Shown one piece after another: positions 36,280 to 48,067 of a stretch of 64,000 bases of DNA (within the stretch, counting starts at the first letter, position 1; each line of letters begins with the position of its first letter). Both the position numbers and the translations under genes were made by a program. The stretch lies in assembly GCA_027943335.1 (NCBI GenBank), contig BSBK01001537.1, positions 948,501-1,012,500 of the forward strand. Reading direction: 5' to 3'. Under the pieces are notes generated by a model. The model was not told the origin of the DNA. It made no database searches and was given only the letters and a program-made list of their open reading frames with translations. Origin of the DNA: Chamaecyparis obtusa (Eukaryota > Streptophyta > Pinopsida > Cupressales > Cupressaceae).

Positions 36280-38488
36280 GAACTTTTTGAAGGGGAGGAC
36301 TACCTGACGAACGACTTCCGAGTCACACTCACCGCGGCCATTGAAACCTTCGTGCGGAGAGAAGCCATGAGAGCCCCTGTGCTAGAAGATATAGTGTGGG
36401 AGGCACTGAACGTGGGCCCGACAGCTAACCGTTTGCTGCATCACCTTTCGGGGCTTCTAGCACAAGCAATGCTCGCGCAGAGACATCGCCAGGAAGAAAT
36501 TGCTCAGGAGGAACGAAGGTAGGAAATCCTTCGGGAGTACCACGAACGAGTGAATAAAAGACTCCAGGAAGAACATGATGGGAAACCCCATTGGGAATAG
36601 TCACATCTGAAAGTGACGAAAGGAAGGACACTGTAAAAATAAGAATGACAAGATCATTCATGAAGAGATTGTAATAAAATATGAATGAATAAAAGTGTCC
36701 CCTTATTTTATATTGTGTTGATTGTTGGTGTGAAGGAAAGCATTTATGCCCAACCAATTAAATAAGAATAGGAATTTAAGGAAGGAACCCGAGGAAGAAC
36801 AAGTTCTGCGAAAAGCAATACTCGAACAATAGCAAGCTGAGCGAAGGGAGAGGTTCAGGAGGAGATGTGCCGATAGACTACTGGAGGGGGTAAGTGAAGG
36901 CAACGGTCTAAAGGAACCTAACCAGGAGAGAGGCGGAAGTGACGACGAGGACCTGTTAGAGGAAACAACGAACTTATTGGGGACCTTAACTTTAACACCA
37001 AGGACAAAAGCCCGTAGGAAGGCAGAAGAGGAAGCCGAATGTAGGGAGTAGGGTGCAGTTGCCGCCGAAAGTGTCGAAGTGACGGAAAGGCACACGGATC
37101 ACACCACTCAGAGTAGTTCGGGAACATCTGTTAATGGAAATAGTTTTGGAGGACTGACCGGAGGAGCATCCGAACCCGTGGCACAGCAAGGACCTCCCGC
37201 GAACCAAGCGGCTCAATCCGCAGTACAACAGGTAGTACAAACCACTGTCCCACCCTTGAGGGTGAATATGGCGACGAACAAGGAAAAGTTACCCAAATTT
37301 CATGGTGATGGAAAAGAAGACCCTGTTCGGCATTGCCGCACATGTGAGACGATTTGGGCAGCGAATGAAGTTGTAGACCAGGCCGAATGGATGAAACAAT
37401 TCCCAGCAACCCTCTGAGGGGTAGCAATTGACTGTTACTCTGACTTAGACAAAACCAGAGTGACCACTTGGGACCTTTTGAAAGGGGCATTTGGAAAAGA
37501 GTTCAGGCTCTTACGAGATGACAATGAAATCGTCTGCGAAATCTACGGAACCAAGAAAGGGCAGAAGGAGACCCTACGAACCTACGGCCGCCGACTGAAA
37601 GAATTGGTAGGCAAAATGGAGAGCCCACTAGCCGACGGCTTAAAGAAGTGATGGTTTGTCGAAGGGTCTAAATCCAACCTTCGGAGGAAGATGAAGATAG
37701 TTCCTCCCACTTCTTACATTGAGGCGTATAACTGGGCGATGGACCTCAAGAGTGAACAAAAAACGTCGAAAAAGAAGAAAAACGAGTCTTCTTCGTCGGA
37801 CGATGACAATACTTCAGGAGAGGATAGCGGTAGTGACGGGAAAGCAAAGAAGAAAGTCTCCGCACTACAAAAAGACATGGAACGAATGCTCAAGGAATTC
37901 AAAAATATGAAGGGTAGCACCAGTTCGAACGAGGAAGGAGAATTGTGGTGCACCGACTGCAAAGAGGCTGGCCATGCGAAGGGCGCATGCCCAAGGAAGA
38001 TGTTCTGCGACATTTGCCAAATGGCGGGCCATTCCACAAAGGAATGTTCGTTCAATATAAAGACACAGGGCCAACAAGTCATGTTCACACAAGAAGCTTC
38101 AGCCTCTGGGAATACACAGAACACAGCCTCCTCCGGCGGCTACAGGAACAACCGCTGTGGGGGAAGGGGAAACGGTAATAATAACACCGACGGGGGACGA
38201 AGCCGCCTCCAGTACGATGCAAGCGGAAGGCCGATGATTCAATGCCACACGTGTAGCCAGTGGGGGCATTTTGCTAGGGAGTGCCCGAAGGGAGAAAAGG
38301 CACAATTTCTGTGCAAATGGTGCAAGCCCGGAGACCATGATGACACAAAATGCCCTAAACCGGGAGTAAACTTTCTAAACATTGAAGGCAACGAAGGGGG
38401 AGTGTTGGTAATCACCCGAGAGCAAGCACGGAAAGCCACCTACCCACACCCAGAGACTGAAAAGAAAAGAAAAGAGTGCAGGAGGTGA
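36280..38488 (+). pseudogene. Gypsy D gag, broken
   Basis: A first coding block (about 36280-36600) includes LTNDFRVTLTAAIETFV and ends in stops. A second starts at ATG 36746 (MPNQLNKNRN) and carries the retrotransposon gag region (KLPKFHGDGKEDPV near 37290, LRDDNEIVCEIY near 37515, RTYGRRLKELVGKMESP near 37580). Four zinc knuckles follow: CTDCKEAGHAKGAC, CDICQMAGHSTKEC, CHTCSQWGHFAREC and CKWCKPGDHDDTKC, all CX2CX4HX4C. Stops at 36829-36831, 37049-37051, 37415-37417 and 37649-37651 interrupt it. Element E has the same architecture, so the four-knuckle layout is ancestral to both. Confidence 0.88.
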
Positions 38489-41400
38489 GGGAAGACATTG
38501 AGATGGCCCAGCGGAAAGAAACGCATGACGCCGTGGGAACCTCCCAAGGAGGTCATGCGGAACATAGGATGCTAAGGCAAATAATGCAGACAGAAATCCC
38601 AATACAATTGGGAGACCTTCTTACAGTGGCACCACAATTAAGAACAACCCTACTTAACGCGGTACCATCTCCGAACATGCAGAAGGCGACGACGGAGAAG
38701 GTGATGGAGACGGCAAACTCCCTCGGAAAGGGAAAATCCATCGAGGACCCCATGTTGGCACTCAACATTGGAAGGCACCCGACGGTAGTGGAGATGGGAA
38801 TCTTGGGCAAAATACTCACGGACACTATCATTGATGGAGGATTAGGTGTCAACGTCCTACCGGAAGAAACCTGGAGGAAACTCGGACAACCAACACTGTG
38901 GCCGCCGACCTTCGAACTGGTAGGCGCAGACCGGCATGGGATTAAACCCATAGGCACACTGATGGCACAAAGGGTGATGATTGGCACCCAACCGTTTGTC
39001 ATGGACTTTATTGTTATCCTAGTGAAAAGAAGGGATATGATGCTCTCTTAGGGAGTGGATGGCTGGTGCAAGCAAAAGCTAAGCATGACTAGAAGCGGAA
39101 CGTCATTTCCATGGAGAGAGATGGCCGAAAATTCACAATTGATCTAAGAAGTCAATTGGTTAGTGAAGACCTGACATCTTTGTTGGGATCAGACACGGAA
39201 GAAGAAGTTGACGAAAGAAGACAAGAACCGAACAAGGAAGGTGTATTACAAATAGAAGGGTACTCCGACGATGACATGGATTCACTAAACGGGCTCTTTC
39301 ATTGGTAAATGGAGGATTATGAGCTAAGGCACTATAACATGTTGGAGATAGAGGACGACAAAGAAGAACAGATAGGGGATGAGGAGGAGCCTACATTCTC
39401 ACCACAGTACGAGGAGTACAAAGAGGGGGAGCTCCGGATTCAGGAAACCCCCGCACACCAATTCGACAAAGAGAAGCCCATTAAGTATGAAGAACCGACA
39501 GTGAAGTCCATGAATTTAGGAGATGACACCAACCCGAAGAACATTCTTATAGGGGATGATTGGAACCCTGTGTTGAAAATCCCTGCATTTAAAATCTTCA
39601 CATAATAAAAGGATGTATTCGCATGGACCTACAAAGACTTAAAGGGGGTACCACCGGAACTGTGTCCACCGAATTCCACTGGTCGAAGGAGTGGTCCCTA
39701 TACGGAAATGTTTGTACAGAATGAACAAGAACTATGCAGCCCGTGTCAATGAAGAGATCGAAAGGATGCTTGAGGCAGGCATCATATTTCGCGTACAGAC
39801 GAGCGAATGGGTGTCGCCGATCGTGATCTCACTGAAAAAGGACACCAGCCAAATAAGAATAGGTGTGGACTTTAGATGTCTGAATGTTGTTACAGTCAAA
39901 GATCCCTTTCCAATCCCCTTCACAAATACCATCTTGGAGGAGGTCGCTGGTCATGAAATTTACTCCTTTATGGACGGATTCTCAGGATATAACCAGATAT
40001 CAATCGCTAAAGAAGACAAGCTGAAGACAACATTTGTGGTAGAAGATGGAGTATATGCTTACAACAGGATGCCATTCGGACTTTGCAACGCCCCGGCAAC
40101 ATTCCAGAGAATAATCCTGCACATCTTTGATAAAATGTCTATAGGCAACTTCAAAGCCTTTCTGGACGACTGGTCTATTTATAGTGCCGAAGATACCCAT
40201 CTGGTGGCCCTTCGGGAGTGCATGGAAAGATGTCGACGGGCACGGCTGGCGCTTAACCCCAAGAAGTGCCGATTCATGGTTCCACAAGGGAAACTACTCG
40301 GGCACATTGTGTGCAAAGCCGGTTTGAAAACTGACCGAGACAAGATCTGGGTGATCCTCGAGATGAAACCACCCACGAATGTTACAGGACTCAAGTTGTT
40401 CCTCGGGCACATTGGGTACTATCAAAAATTCATCAAATAGTTTGCTCATGTATCTCGTCCGATGGAACAACTAACCCGGAAAGGAGAACCTTATAATTGG
40501 GGGTTAGAGCAAGGGGATGCATTCGAAGACCTTAAGGCAAGGTTAGTAGCCGCACCTATCCTGGCATTCCCCGACTGGGATAAAGAATTCCATATGCATG
40601 TGGATGCATCCAATTTCGCGATTAGAGCCACACTGGCACAGACGGGTGACCATGGGTTAGATCACCCCATATACTTCGCGAGCAGACTCCTCTCAAAGGC
40701 AGAGAAGAACTACTGCACGACAGAAAGAGAAGCGTTAGGGATGGTGTATGCTGTGCAAAAATTCCCGCATTACTTACTCGCCACCCCATTCACCTTTTTC
40801 GTGGATCATCAGGCCTTAATGTACTTGGTGAACAAACCACTTATTCAAGGATGAGTAAGCAGATGGTTGCTTCTCCTGCAGGAATTCACCTTCAACATCA
40901 TAGTACGCCTGGGAAAAAGTCATGTGTGTGCAGATCACTTATCACGCCTCAAATCCGGGTAGCCATCAGAAGGAGTAAATGATGACTTTCCCGATGCCCA
41001 TCTCTTTTGTATTGCTGTTCTTCCTCCATGGTACACAAGCATTGGAGAATTTTTGTCCACGGGAGAATTTCTGGAGGGAATGCCGCCCGGAGAGCGAAGA
41101 AAATTGGTACTCAGAAGTAGGACTTTCCAACTCATTAATGGGTTATTATATAAAATGGGACCTGACGAGGTACTTCGGAGATGTGTGATGGAAGAGGAAG
41201 TACAAGGCGTTCTGAGAGAAGCCCATGAAGGTCCAGCAGGGGGGCATATGGGACCCGACACGACAGCATGGAAGGTCTTACTAGAAGGCCTATGGTGGCC
41301 TACGTTGTATAATGATGCACAAGAATGGGTGATGAGTTGTGACACCTGTCAAAGAGCTGGGAAACCTCTCAAGCGGGATTTTATGCCATTAAATCCACCT

Positions 41401-42320
41401 AACGCTCAGGAATTGTTCGAGAGATGGGGCTTGGATTTTGTCGGACCGCTAAAAACAAGCAAGAGGAGGTGTCGGTACATTGTGGTAGCAACGGAATATC
41501 TTACCAAATGGGTCGAAGCTCGGGCCCTGCCAGACAACTCTGTTGTAAGCACGACAAGGTTCATCTATGAACAGATCATCACATGGTATGGCATCCCTAT
41601 TCAACTCACGAGAGATAGAGGCGGGCATTTCGTTAACCATGTGATACGGTTACTCACCACAGAATTAAAATTTTTTCACTCACTCTCGAGCCCCTATTAC
41701 CCGAGGGCAAATGGGCAGGCGGAAGCAACTAACAAGATACTGGTGTCTGTGATTTACAAGTCCTGTGGAGTTGAAGGTGAAGACTGGGAAGAGCGACTTC
41801 CGTCGGTACTATGGGCATATCATACGGCATATAAAGTTACTACGGGACATACTCCATTCCAATTGATGGACGGACAAAAGGCCATGGTCCCTGCAGAGTT
41901 TATGGTGCCGAGTCTCCGAATAGCACTCGAAAATAGACTAGGCGACATGGAAAGCCTCCGAGAACGTTTCCATGCTCTCAACAAACTGGATGAACGATGG
42001 ATGAACGACAGATGTTGGCACAGTGGGCAACAGATGTAGTGCAACAGCGCCGGAAACACTGGCATGACAAGCATCTCCGTCGCACCCGATTCGCTCCAGG
42101 ACAACTCGTATTGAAGTATAATGGCCGAAATGAGATTAAACCCGACAAGTTCAAGGTGAAATGGTTAGGCCCTTATCAAGTCCAGGAAGTCAATGCCAAC
42201 GGGGCAATTAAGTTGTCATCGATAGACGGGGTACCCATAGCGGATGCCGTTAACGGGTCGAAGTTGAAGATTTACCATGATCGGGGCCATCATGGAGCGT
42301 CGAGCGGGAATCAGAGCTAA
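38476..42320 (+). pseudogene. Gypsy D pol: protease, RT, RNase H, integrase, broken
   Basis: Protease: IIDGGLGVNVLPEE near 38829 (the DGG form occurs in some plant Ty3 elements). RT: MNKNYAARVNEEIERMLEAG, IRIGVDFRCLN, MPFGLCNAPATFQR and the catalytic AFLDDWSIYS. RNase H: HVDASNFAIRATL, TTEREALGMVYA and VDHQALMYL. Integrase: zinc ligands HEGPAGGH and CDTCQR, catalytic D in LDFVGPL, D in TRDRGGHF and E in ANGQAEATNK, then a C-terminal region with APGQLVLKYN and a KFKVKWLGPYQVQEV block. Stops at 39049-39051, 39603-39605, 40438-40440, 40852-40854 and 42037-42039 and frame changes near 39110 and 42000 make it inactive. Confidence 0.93.
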
Positions 42321-42383
42321 AAAAAAAATTAAAAAATTAAAAAAAATTAAAAAGAAAAAAAGAAAAAAAAAAGAGAGTAAGTT
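42321..42383 (+). other. A-rich spacer after integrase in Gypsy D
   Basis: A run of A with few T and G bases (aaaaaaaatt-type). It is not a poly-A tail, because more coding sequence and the 3' LTR follow. Confidence 0.7.
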
Positions 42384-42473
42384 TCGGTGGACCCACCGAA
42401 CGGTGGCACCACTCGACGGTGGACCACCGAATGGTGGCACCACCTGATGGTGGAACCACCGGTTGTTATAAAA
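42384..42473. repeat. Array of GGTGG/CCACC palindromic motifs in Gypsy D
   Basis: About five ggtgg blocks each face a ccacc block a few bases away (for example cggtggacccaccg and ggtggcaccacc), with a loose period of 19-21 bp. The array can form several alternative GC-rich stems. It separates pol from the extra 3' ORF. Confidence 0.8.
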
Positions 42474-42799
42474 CCTGTAGTTGCACGGGAAAGAAATAAA
42501 ACGCGCAGAAGGGAAACAGAGTGCAGTGGAAGGGGTGGAAGGGAAGAGCAGCGTGGGAGGAAAAAGAACAGTGCGGTGGAAGGAAAGACCAGTGCCACGG
42601 AGAAGAACTTGCCACCATCACTGTGCGGAAGGCGAGCATGGAAGGAAGTGTAGAAGGAAAGCAGAGACCACGCGGGTAAAGGAGAAGAGGCTACGGCGGA
42701 CGGAAGGGATGGACTAATACCGAACGGAGGAAAATAAGAGGAAGAAACATAGCCGCCAAAAGGAGAGAAAATCAGCACGACAAAGTATGTAATGGTTTC

Positions 42800-45222
42800 T
42801 TGAATTCAAAACGGTTAAAAATGCATTCAGCCGGGAAGAGAAACAATTGGAAAAATCAGCTACAAGCAGGGAGTTTAGGTAAAACAATGATGAACAAGAA
42901 GGCCACTATTCTACCATCGGGAGTGAAGGTTGCAGGGCATCAGGCAAGTGGGAGCAGCGGGAAGAAACTCAAGTCTGCACATGAGGAAAAGGAAAAAAAT
43001 GCTGTCACCTACTAGACGATAGCGTTTGAAGGACTTAATGGACTGGAATGTAGGAAATAGTGGAAGGAAACCCCAGAGGATGATGAGGTAAAGAAATATT
43101 TATATTAGGCGGGTGTTCATTGGGCTATCCAAATGCCCTTGTTTCCTGTGCGTAATCTGGAAAATACTTTGAGGATAATGATTCAATGTTTCGACAAGCA
43201 GACGAGGAAGAGTACATTCATGTATCAAAACCAAAGGCTCACAGTCTCCTATGGCGCGGAGGACTTCACATGGGTTTTTGGCATTCTAGGACGCAACAAA
43301 CAAAAGGTGGATACTACAAAGCAGAAAATGTCAGCAGAGAGGAAGGAGTTTTGGATAAAGCGTGTTTGCCGCCGGCTCACTCCAGTAGAGTTGGAAAGGT
43401 GATAAATGCGACCAAAGCAAGAGGCCAGAGGAAGGAGTATGTAGCAGAGGGTGCTCGGTGTTGCATTCTTGATGTCCTTAAGAGCAGACTGACTGGTTCA
43501 AGCCGTGCATCTGACATTGCACTCCCATAGATCGTCTACATGCAGGGGTTGATGAATGGTGTGGTCTACGATTGGGCTTCGGTGTTGGGGGACAGGATGT
43601 GGGAATTCATGACGTTACAACATCGCACCTTTTACATGCCTCATTACGCCATTGGATTATTTCTCGAGGCTGCACTTAGATAGATGCTCGCGGATGAGTT
43701 GGAGCTCAAGCCGCAAGGCAAGCTTACCGGAGGAGCCCCGCCTGTGTTCTACTGGTTGTATTTGGATACGGGAGGTTGAATCAGCGGGCAGAAGCGATGG
43801 CGGCAAATGGTGGTAGAGTCAGACCCAGATGACATTGACAGTGGCCTGGAAGCCAGCGGAGAATCTTCCGACACAGACTTGGGCGGAGAGGATGGTGATG
43901 TGACAGTTCGTATGGACACAGTGGCATCCACCGCGGTAGCCCCTGTTCAGTTTGCACCACCAGTGTTGTCTCCCTCGGCCCACTTGGCTTCGGCACGGTT
44001 GGTAAGTTCCACAGTTCCTCTAGTTGAGTTTCCACCTGAGGAAGCAGCCGAGGCAGCCACAGACATTCTAGGGGAAGGGGATCCTGAACCTTCGATGGAG
44101 GTAGCAGTAGCAGTTGTAGAGGAGGAAGTACTCCGAGGCATGGAGGACATTGGTGAGGGTCAGGTTCGGATGGAAGTGATCGGGTCGGATGCCGTAGTGA
44201 CAGTGGATGCGACACTCTTGCAGGATCCCTCACCACCTCATTCTCATGACCCTGCATAGGGGGGAGCCATGCGTTCATGGATCAGCTGATGATTTCAGTT
44301 GGTTCCTGCTCCACCACCAGTAGTAGCTCTTTCTCCTCGACAGGAGGACCCACAAGAGGTTATTGGTATAGAGTCTGCAGATGTCAGAGTGGCAACAAAT
44401 GCTTTTTCCCCTTTCTCCGAGGAGGATGGGGCTATGGCAGGGGGCAAGGTGGCCAGGGCCGCACCTTGCGGGATCGAGTTGGCTCGCCTGACAGCCCTTA
44501 CTGGTCTTGGGACGTTGGAAGGAGAAGACGTGGAGACCTATTTAGTAGACATGGTCACCTGAGGACGTCTGTTGGTGGCTGTAGCGGAGTCCTGGGCTGT
44601 GGCGACTATAGTTCAGGATTTGAGACGTCTCTTAGCCTTTGCTCGAGTAGGCTGTGGTACAACATTTGCCACTTGTTTTGAGCAAGGGTTATGGCCTGAG
44701 GGAGAGACTGCAGAGATGTTGGCTGCCTGGGTTGTTCCTACACCAGTCATTGAGAGTGAGGCAACATCTCTGGTTAGAAAGTTGGAGCAGACATTTAGGG
44801 ATGGGTACTACGCATTGAGGCGATCTAAGTATGTCTCGTCTGAACGTGAGACTGCCTTGGTGACTACACAGAGAACTCAAGAGGAGTCAGGCACCAAGTT
44901 AGAGGCCGTAGAGAGAGACTTACTTCAGCGGACCCAGGAGTTAGTGGCTGAGTAGACAGCACGGGTGGGTTTAGAGCAACGGTTGGCAGCAGCACAAGCA
45001 GAAAATGAGGCAAAGGAGAAGGAACTGTTGGAGGCTGCCATGATGATTAAGTCTGCCTTGGAATTACAGATGGTAGCTGAAGCGCACTTATAGACCCGGA
45101 CTACACAAGTGTATGAGCTTCGGGCTCAGTTGGGGTCGTCCACCACACCAGTTCCTCCAGCAGAGCAACATGCTTCATCATCAGGGACGCTTCCTTTTCC
45201 TCACTCTACTTCTCAGTCTTAG
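42800..45222 (+). pseudogene. Extra ORF downstream of integrase in Gypsy D
   Basis: A long decayed ORF of about 800 codons ends at a TAG at 45220-45222. The first part (42800-43402) is in one frame and the rest (from about 43385) in another; both contain TAG and TGA stops. The N-terminal third includes MPLFPVRNLENTLRIMIQ and VSYGAEDFTWVFGI. The middle is acidic and rich in Ala, Val and Pro (43807-44259). The C-terminal part is Glu- and Gln-rich and probably coiled-coil (44840-45090). I see no membrane segment, so an envelope role is not supported. Athila-type elements often carry an ORF here; its function is unknown. Confidence 0.65.
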
Positions 45223-45303
45223 TTTTGGTTATGGTGGGTAGTGATTCCTATTTTGTTGTTTAGTCCCGGATATTTTGCTGTCGTCCGCAGATGACTTTTC
45301 TTT

Positions 45304-45310
45304 AGGGGGA
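45304..45310 (+). promoter_or_regulatory. Polypurine tract of Gypsy D
   Basis: aggggga lies three bases before the 3' LTR start. Confidence 0.7.
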
Positions 45311-45313
45311 TGA

Positions 45314-45596
45314 TGTTAGCCGTAAAGTTATGTTACCGTCGGGTGTAAGTTGCCGACGAAGGTTAGTTATCGACGGAGGTTAGTCAGTTGCCGACGGTTG
45401 AAGGGTGACGACGTTTGGTTGCATCCCTTCGGTTTGTATATAAACTTTGTACTTGCTCTTTGAACCATCATGATTATTGTATGACTCTGAATGGTTAATG
45501 AAAGCTCTTGTGTTCTTTGCTATATATTATCTCTGTTAAGTTACATATCTTGTTAATGTCTGTGCGTCTGTAACAAGTCTACCCATCGGGTAAACA
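45314..45596 (+). repeat. 3' LTR of Gypsy D
   Basis: A 283-bp LTR matching 35914-36179, plus a 17-bp partial tandem duplication around 'gttagttatcgacggagg' (about 45360-45380). TATA at 45437-45444. Confidence 0.95.
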
Positions 45597-45601
45597 AAGA
45601 T
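45597..45601 (+). repeat. Target-site duplication of Gypsy D, right (aagat)
   Basis: Matches 35909-35913. Confidence 0.92.
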
Positions 45602-48054
45602 AAGAGAAAAATTGAAGATGTAATTTTCTGTCTCTACAAGTACAATTACAGTCCCATTGAACTTCACAAAATAATACCTGATGATTTACTGAAGATAATA
45701 GAAGGAAGATCGAAATCTTCAATTGACAAGGAAAGATAACTAAGAATAAAAGCTCTACTTAAAGTCCAAAATCATCTCACTTTGGAAGAAGCAACCCAAC
45801 AAGCTGACCTGCACAAACAAAGTTTTAAGATAAGAAAGAGAATAAGTCAGGTGCTGATTGGTGAAGTAGACAAAGTGCATGAAGGAGTTACTACCTGGAC
45901 AAATCTTCTTTAGCAACAACACTAGGCAGAAGAAGAATGCCAGAAGACTAAAGAGCCACCAGTGATAGATACCGGAAAAGGAAAAGGCATACTGGGAGAT
46001 GAGACTCAGAGAAAAGCAAAGATATCAACTCGACCGGTCATTGTTGATATCACTAATGATGAAGCTGGTGATCTGACTCCACCAACTCTACTTGAATCCC
46101 CAGTAAAAGGTATAGCTAGAACCTTAATTGTAGATAACATAGTAGATGAAGTTATGGATTATGACGAAGTGTCAAATGCAGCCAAGTGGTTCAGTGTGTT
46201 AGTAGAAGAGGATAAGCAGAAAATAGAGATTGCCTTGTTGGAAACTTTCTTACATTTCAACAGAAGTCCTAGAGATTATAGGGCTAAATTTCCTCCTGAA
46301 CTGAATCAAATAATTATGGTTAAATGGAGAACCGGTTTGGCAGCCAACAATAGAATTGTAAAGGAGACATTGACACAGATAAAACAGGTCTTAGTGAAGA
46401 GACAACAAAACTTCTAATGGAAGCAGTGTCAATGAATTTGGACACAGAATAGGGTCGCCAAAATTATCAATGGATATGAAAAAGAAGTAAATAATGATAC
46501 ACTAGAGTTCTGGCAACAATATGACTTCAGTACTCTAAATACTATAGGTCCTCAGGAAATCTCTCAAGAGGAACCTGAAAAATCACCACTGGTACAATTC
46601 ACAACTTGTGAAAAATCTTCAACGGGTGAGCAATAAGTTCCAACTGAACCGTTCACATTTAGTGAATAGATGAATCTGGGCGAACTAGTTCAACCAAAAG
46701 ATCAAGTACAGGGAGAGTCATCAGAAAAGATGACTACTAAAAAAGGAACAGGTGAAGGGGAAGTTGTTGTGAATGAACATGTTGCTGAGGAGAAACACAC
46801 AGAGCAACCGCCAGAGGAAGAAGTACATCCAGAAGAGGAAGTACATCCGGAGGAGGAAGTACAACTGGAAGGTGAAGTGCATCAACAACAAGAAGAGATA
46901 CCTCAACAAAAGGAGTTACTTGTCAATACAGAACAGGAGAAGCCTGCAAAAGAACAACCTGCTCAGGAGAATAAACAGGAGGAACCGGTCGATGTTCCTA
47001 GCACATCTTAATCGAAAAGGAAACTAACTTTTCCAACTGAGTCTGAAGCTAAGAAGAGCAAAGTTAGTGAAATAGTGGTTGACATAAGTAAAATGTCAAC
47101 AAGGCAACTAAAAGAGCTCACTAAGAGGAAACAAGACATGGTCCTCTCTAGTGTAAGAAACATCTTGCATAACTTCGTATCAAATGTAGGTATTGATGAG
47201 GATGAACCTGTTATTGATCAATTGGAGATACTGGCACAAGCAATTGGAGAAGATGTCACCGATCTGGAGACAATAGCCATTGATCACTATGAGAAGAAGC
47301 GAGTAGATGTTCTTCACAAACAGGTCGAAGAATTAAAGGTCACTGTAATTGCAAGAACTGGGGAGCTAATGCAGCTGGTACAGGAAGCAGGAAGATTGAT
47401 CCAAAGGACTTCAAACTTTGAAGACTTTGTTCAAGATATTACTAAGAAAACATCCAAGACATCATAAGAGATAAAGGTCTTTAATCTAAGTTTGATGCAA
47501 AGACCTCTTCTGCAACAGATTACAGTAGGGAATTGACTAGTCTTGCTCTCATTCTCAGAAAAGCATCAAAAGAGAAGACAAAGTGAATTCAAGATCCTAT
47601 TGGATTCCATTTGTTTCTTGCCCCAACATTTGATCTAATGCAGACAACTGCAACCAATGCAGATAGTCTGATCAAGGAACCGGATTACAAAACAGTGGAA
47701 GACATGGAGAACATAATTGTCTCACTGCAAGAAGCGAAAAAGAACTTGGAACATGTAATAGGTACATGGAAGCCATTCCTTGATACATCAAAGAAAATAT
47801 ACAAGGATATTTTCAATAAGTTACAGATATGAAAGGCAACATTTTCATAAGGAACCACCCTTTGACCTATGGAGGCAAAAAGGGGAAGAAGATCAGATAC
47901 AGGGAAGAAGTAGGAAGAGAACAAGATCACATAGAACAGGGCAGTTCGAAATCAGTGTAAGATCAAGATCAGATAAACAGTGTACAGTGTCTACAGGGGA
48001 AGTCTACAAGACAGGTGATATGATGATTCGCAGGTGATGTTTTGCCACCAATGC

Positions 48055-48067
48055 CAAAGGGGAAGAT
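48055..48067 (+). promoter_or_regulatory. Polypurine tract of element B
   Basis: aaaggggaagatt leads directly into the 3' LTR start TGTTGAC at 48068. Confidence 0.8.

Larger units (their letters stand above)
35914..45596 (+). mobile_element. Ty3/Gypsy element D (Athila-like) with extra 3' ORF
   Basis: A full element of about 9.7 kb with short LTRs (266 and 283 bp), a tRNA-Asp-like primer site, gag with four zinc knuckles, protease, RT, RNase H, integrase and a further long ORF after integrase. The order RT-RNase H-integrase places it in Ty3/Gypsy. The FLDDWSIYS catalytic box, Asp-type primer site and 3' ORF resemble the Athila/Tat group, though the short LTRs are unlike Athila. It is inserted in ORF2 of element B and carries many stops. 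Confidence 0.93.
34441..47832 (+). pseudogene. ORF2 of element B, interrupted by Gypsy element D
   Basis: Coding parts are 34441-35913 and 45602-47832, together about 3.7 kb or 1,200 codons. The start ATG at 34441 follows 'gtcagataca' and opens a clean frame of 186 residues. Segments match copy C, including SDKGEALTLRTI, HDNAQYDI, LSAYRFGTYEEI and DEDEPVIDQLE. Regions are: a globular N-terminal half, a Lys-rich basic patch (about 35590-35700), an acidic Glu repeat with HPEEEV units (46810-46870), and a helical C-terminal part. It is broken by stops (34999-35001, 35026-35034 region, 35437-35439, 35704-35706 and more). No known catalytic motif is seen. The reading across the D insertion is continuous once one target duplication is ignored. 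Confidence 0.7.

Noticed and set aside
38455..38490. Possible programmed frameshift between gag and pol of Gypsy D in an A-rich stretch
   Set aside because: Element E keeps a continuous reading through the matching place, and D looks as if it lost two bases there, so this is decay rather than recoding.
36425..38602. Several minus-strand ORFs of 70-150 codons opposite Gypsy D gag
   Set aside because: They are shadows of the + strand gag-pol frame with no motif of their own.
43781..44278. A 165-codon minus-strand ORF opposite the Gypsy D 3' ORF
   Set aside because: It overlaps the acidic + strand coding region, and its Pro/Leu-rich peptide is the expected complement of that sequence.
42800..45222. 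Envelope protein in Gypsy D
   Set aside because: Position fits, but no signal peptide, transmembrane segment or fusion-like motif is visible.
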